DNA of 5,881 nt, from NCBI GenBank assembly GCA_030432815.1, contig JAUILB010000191.1, positions 1 to 5,881 of the forward strand, given 5' to 3'. Below, piece by piece: positions 4,744 to 5,881 of the stretch (position 1 is its first letter; each line of letters begins with the position of its first letter). Source of the stretch: Alphaproteobacteria bacterium. Lineage in GTDB: Bacteria; Pseudomonadota; Alphaproteobacteria; Sphingomonadales; Emcibacteraceae. The translations under genes and the position numbers were made by a program. The notes beneath the pieces were generated by a model. The model ran no database searches. It worked only from the letters and a program-made list of their open reading frames with translations, and was not told where the DNA came from.

Positions 4744-5881
4744 TGCGTCATGTGATCAAGGCATTATCAAGTTATCTTTTCCGCCGCCCAGGTCAGCTTA
4801 TGCTGGCGATCATTGGTATGGCTGTCGGGATTGCGGTCATTATTGCGGTTGATATGGCCAATGAAAGTGCAAAACGGTCCTTTGATGCATCACTTTCTGC
4901 CATCACAGGTAAAACGACACACCAGATTATTGGTGGTCCGACGGGGTTAAATGAACAGGTATATATTGATCTCAGGCTCGGCGGTATAAGGTCCATTGCG
5001 CCGGTTGTAGAAGGCATGGTGCGCATGCATGGTGAAAGTTTTCAGCTGCTGGGTATTGATATTTTTGCGGAAGGCAGTTTTCGTAGTTATCAGGATGCAG
5101 GGGACAGAACTAATGGTGCCGGGTTTGACAGTTTTGGCTTGTTAACAGAATCCGGTGGTGTATTTATGAATGAGAATACAGCAGCTCGGCTTAATCTTTC
5201 ACGTTCTGGTAATATAACAGTTTCCAGAATGGGGAATGATTATAATGGTAAAGTTATTTCAGTCATTTCGGGTGAGGGGCTCGAGCGAGTTTTAATCGTT
5301 GATATAGCAACAGCGCAGGAATGGTTGGGGCTTGCCGGTATCCTAACACGTATTGATGTTGCAATTGATAATGTACGTGAATTAGATAGGCTCAGATCCC
5401 TGTTGCCGCCTGACGCGCGTTTAATAAATGCTGAACGGCGTAATTCATCGATCCTTGAAATGAGCACCGGGTTTAATACAAGCCTTACGGCTATGAGCCT
5501 GTTTGCGTTGCTTGTGGGTGTGTTTCTTATTTATAATTGCATGAGTTTCATGGTATTGCAGCGCCGCTCTATTATCGGTGTGTTACGCGCACTTGGGGTG
5601 ACAAGGACTCAGCTGGTTTTATCATTACTTTTTGAGGGATTGCTGATTGCAACCATCGGCGTTCTATTTGGTATTTTGGCGGGTGTTTTTCTTGGTGAAC
5701 AATTGGTTGCGCTGGTTTCCCGCAGCATGACAGACCATTATTCCCTGATCCGTAATAGTGGTGCTACACTGCAAACGGTCACCATAGTAAAAGGTATCGC
5801 AGCCGGACTTGTCGCAACGCTTATAGCGGTTGCAGTGCCGGCCCGTGAAGCAGTTTCCTATCCGCCCCGGCTTACACTTGT
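4743..5881 (+). CDS. ABC transporter permease, FtsX/MacB-type (3' truncated by window edge)
   Basis: The frame is open from ATG 4743 to the right edge (379 full codons, no stop), so the gene is partial. The start overlaps the ATPase stop (TGATG), giving translational coupling. Topology: a cytoplasmic start MRHVIKALSSYLFRRPGQ, a first membrane segment about 19-37 (LMLAIIGMAVGIAVIIAV), a periplasmic domain about 38-245 of MacB-core type, then three membrane segments at about 248-271, 292-318 and 349-366. FtsX-domain marks are LQRRSIIGVLRALGVTRTQL (272-291), between the second and third segments, and the closing VPAREA (365-370). The four segments complete one FtsX module. The sequence continues past the fourth without a stop, which fits either a short tail or a second module as in YbbP-like proteins of about 800 residues. 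It is the membrane partner of the ATPase; the substrate is unknown. Confidence 0.9.
   Translation, partial: MRHVIKALSSYLFRRPGQLMLAIIGMAVGIAVIIAVDMANESAKRSFDASLSAITGKTTHQIIGGPTGLNEQVYIDLRLGGIRSIAPVVEGMVRMHGESFQLLGIDIFAEGSFRSYQDAGDRTNGAGFDSFGLLTESGGVFMNENTAARLNLSRSGNITVSRMGNDYNGKVISVISGEGLERVLIVDIATAQEWLGLAGILTRIDVAIDNVRELDRLRSLLPPDARLINAERRNSSILEMSTGFNTSLTAMSLFALLVGVFLIYNCMSFMVLQRRSIIGVLRALGVTRTQLVLSLLFEGLLIATIGVLFGILAGVFLGEQLVALVSRSMTDHYSLIRNSGATLQTVTIVKGIAAGLVATLIAVAVPAREAVSYPPRLTL

Noticed and set aside
4793..5467. Two minus-strand frames inside the permease gene (4793-5026 and 5240-5467)
   Set aside because: The plus strand is one long FtsX-type frame over both, so these are shadows.

Overview
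The window most likely comes from a moderately AT-rich alphaproteobacterium. The evidence is the COX15-type (type 2) heme A synthase fragment, the L13-S9 pair whose S9 carries a long acidic/alanine-rich N-terminal extension, and the Gram-negative lipoprotein and ABC-transporter genes. The order or genus cannot be read from the sequence. Most of the content is ordinary chromosomal housekeeping and envelope genes. I see no transposase, integrase, phage gene, CRISPR array, tRNA or rRNA.

Layout. Positions 2-646 hold the C-terminal part of heme A synthase (ctaA/COX15), cut by the left edge. A 230-bp gap with a 16-bp perfect palindrome and a probable promoter leads into rplM (L13, 877-1350) and rpsI (S9, 1343-1870). 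These two overlap by 8 nt and end at a clear intrinsic terminator (1895-1926). A 2OG-Fe(II) dioxygenase gene follows (about 2077-2937), preceded by a TTGATA/TATCAA palindrome. Next is an OmpA-family outer-membrane lipoprotein with a glycine-zipper segment (3015-3677).

Convergent with that gene, on the minus strand, lies a 23-codon gene (3752-3823). It has a near-perfect Shine-Dalgarno sequence, a signal peptide with an LSAC lipobox, and only six residues from the lipidated cysteine to the stop. The two lipoprotein genes share one bidirectional G/C-run terminator (3722-3749). A divergent promoter region (about 3824-4041) separates the mini-lipoprotein from a plus-strand ABC exporter-type unit: an ATPase of the LolD/MacB/YbbA superfamily (4042-4743) whose stop overlaps, by one base, the start of an FtsX/MacB-type permease (4743 to beyond the right edge).

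How the parts relate. CtaA makes heme A for cytochrome oxidase. L13 and S9 are co-translated ribosomal proteins. The OmpA lipoprotein probably tethers the outer membrane to peptidoglycan. The ATPase and permease form one transporter of the MacB superfamily, many members of which handle lipids, lipoproteins or peptides in the envelope; its substrate cannot be read here. The most notable items are the mini-lipoprotein, and a 14-bp sequence (GGCAAACATATGTT) that occurs in inverted orientation upstream of the OmpA gene and over the -10 element of the ABC operon promoter.
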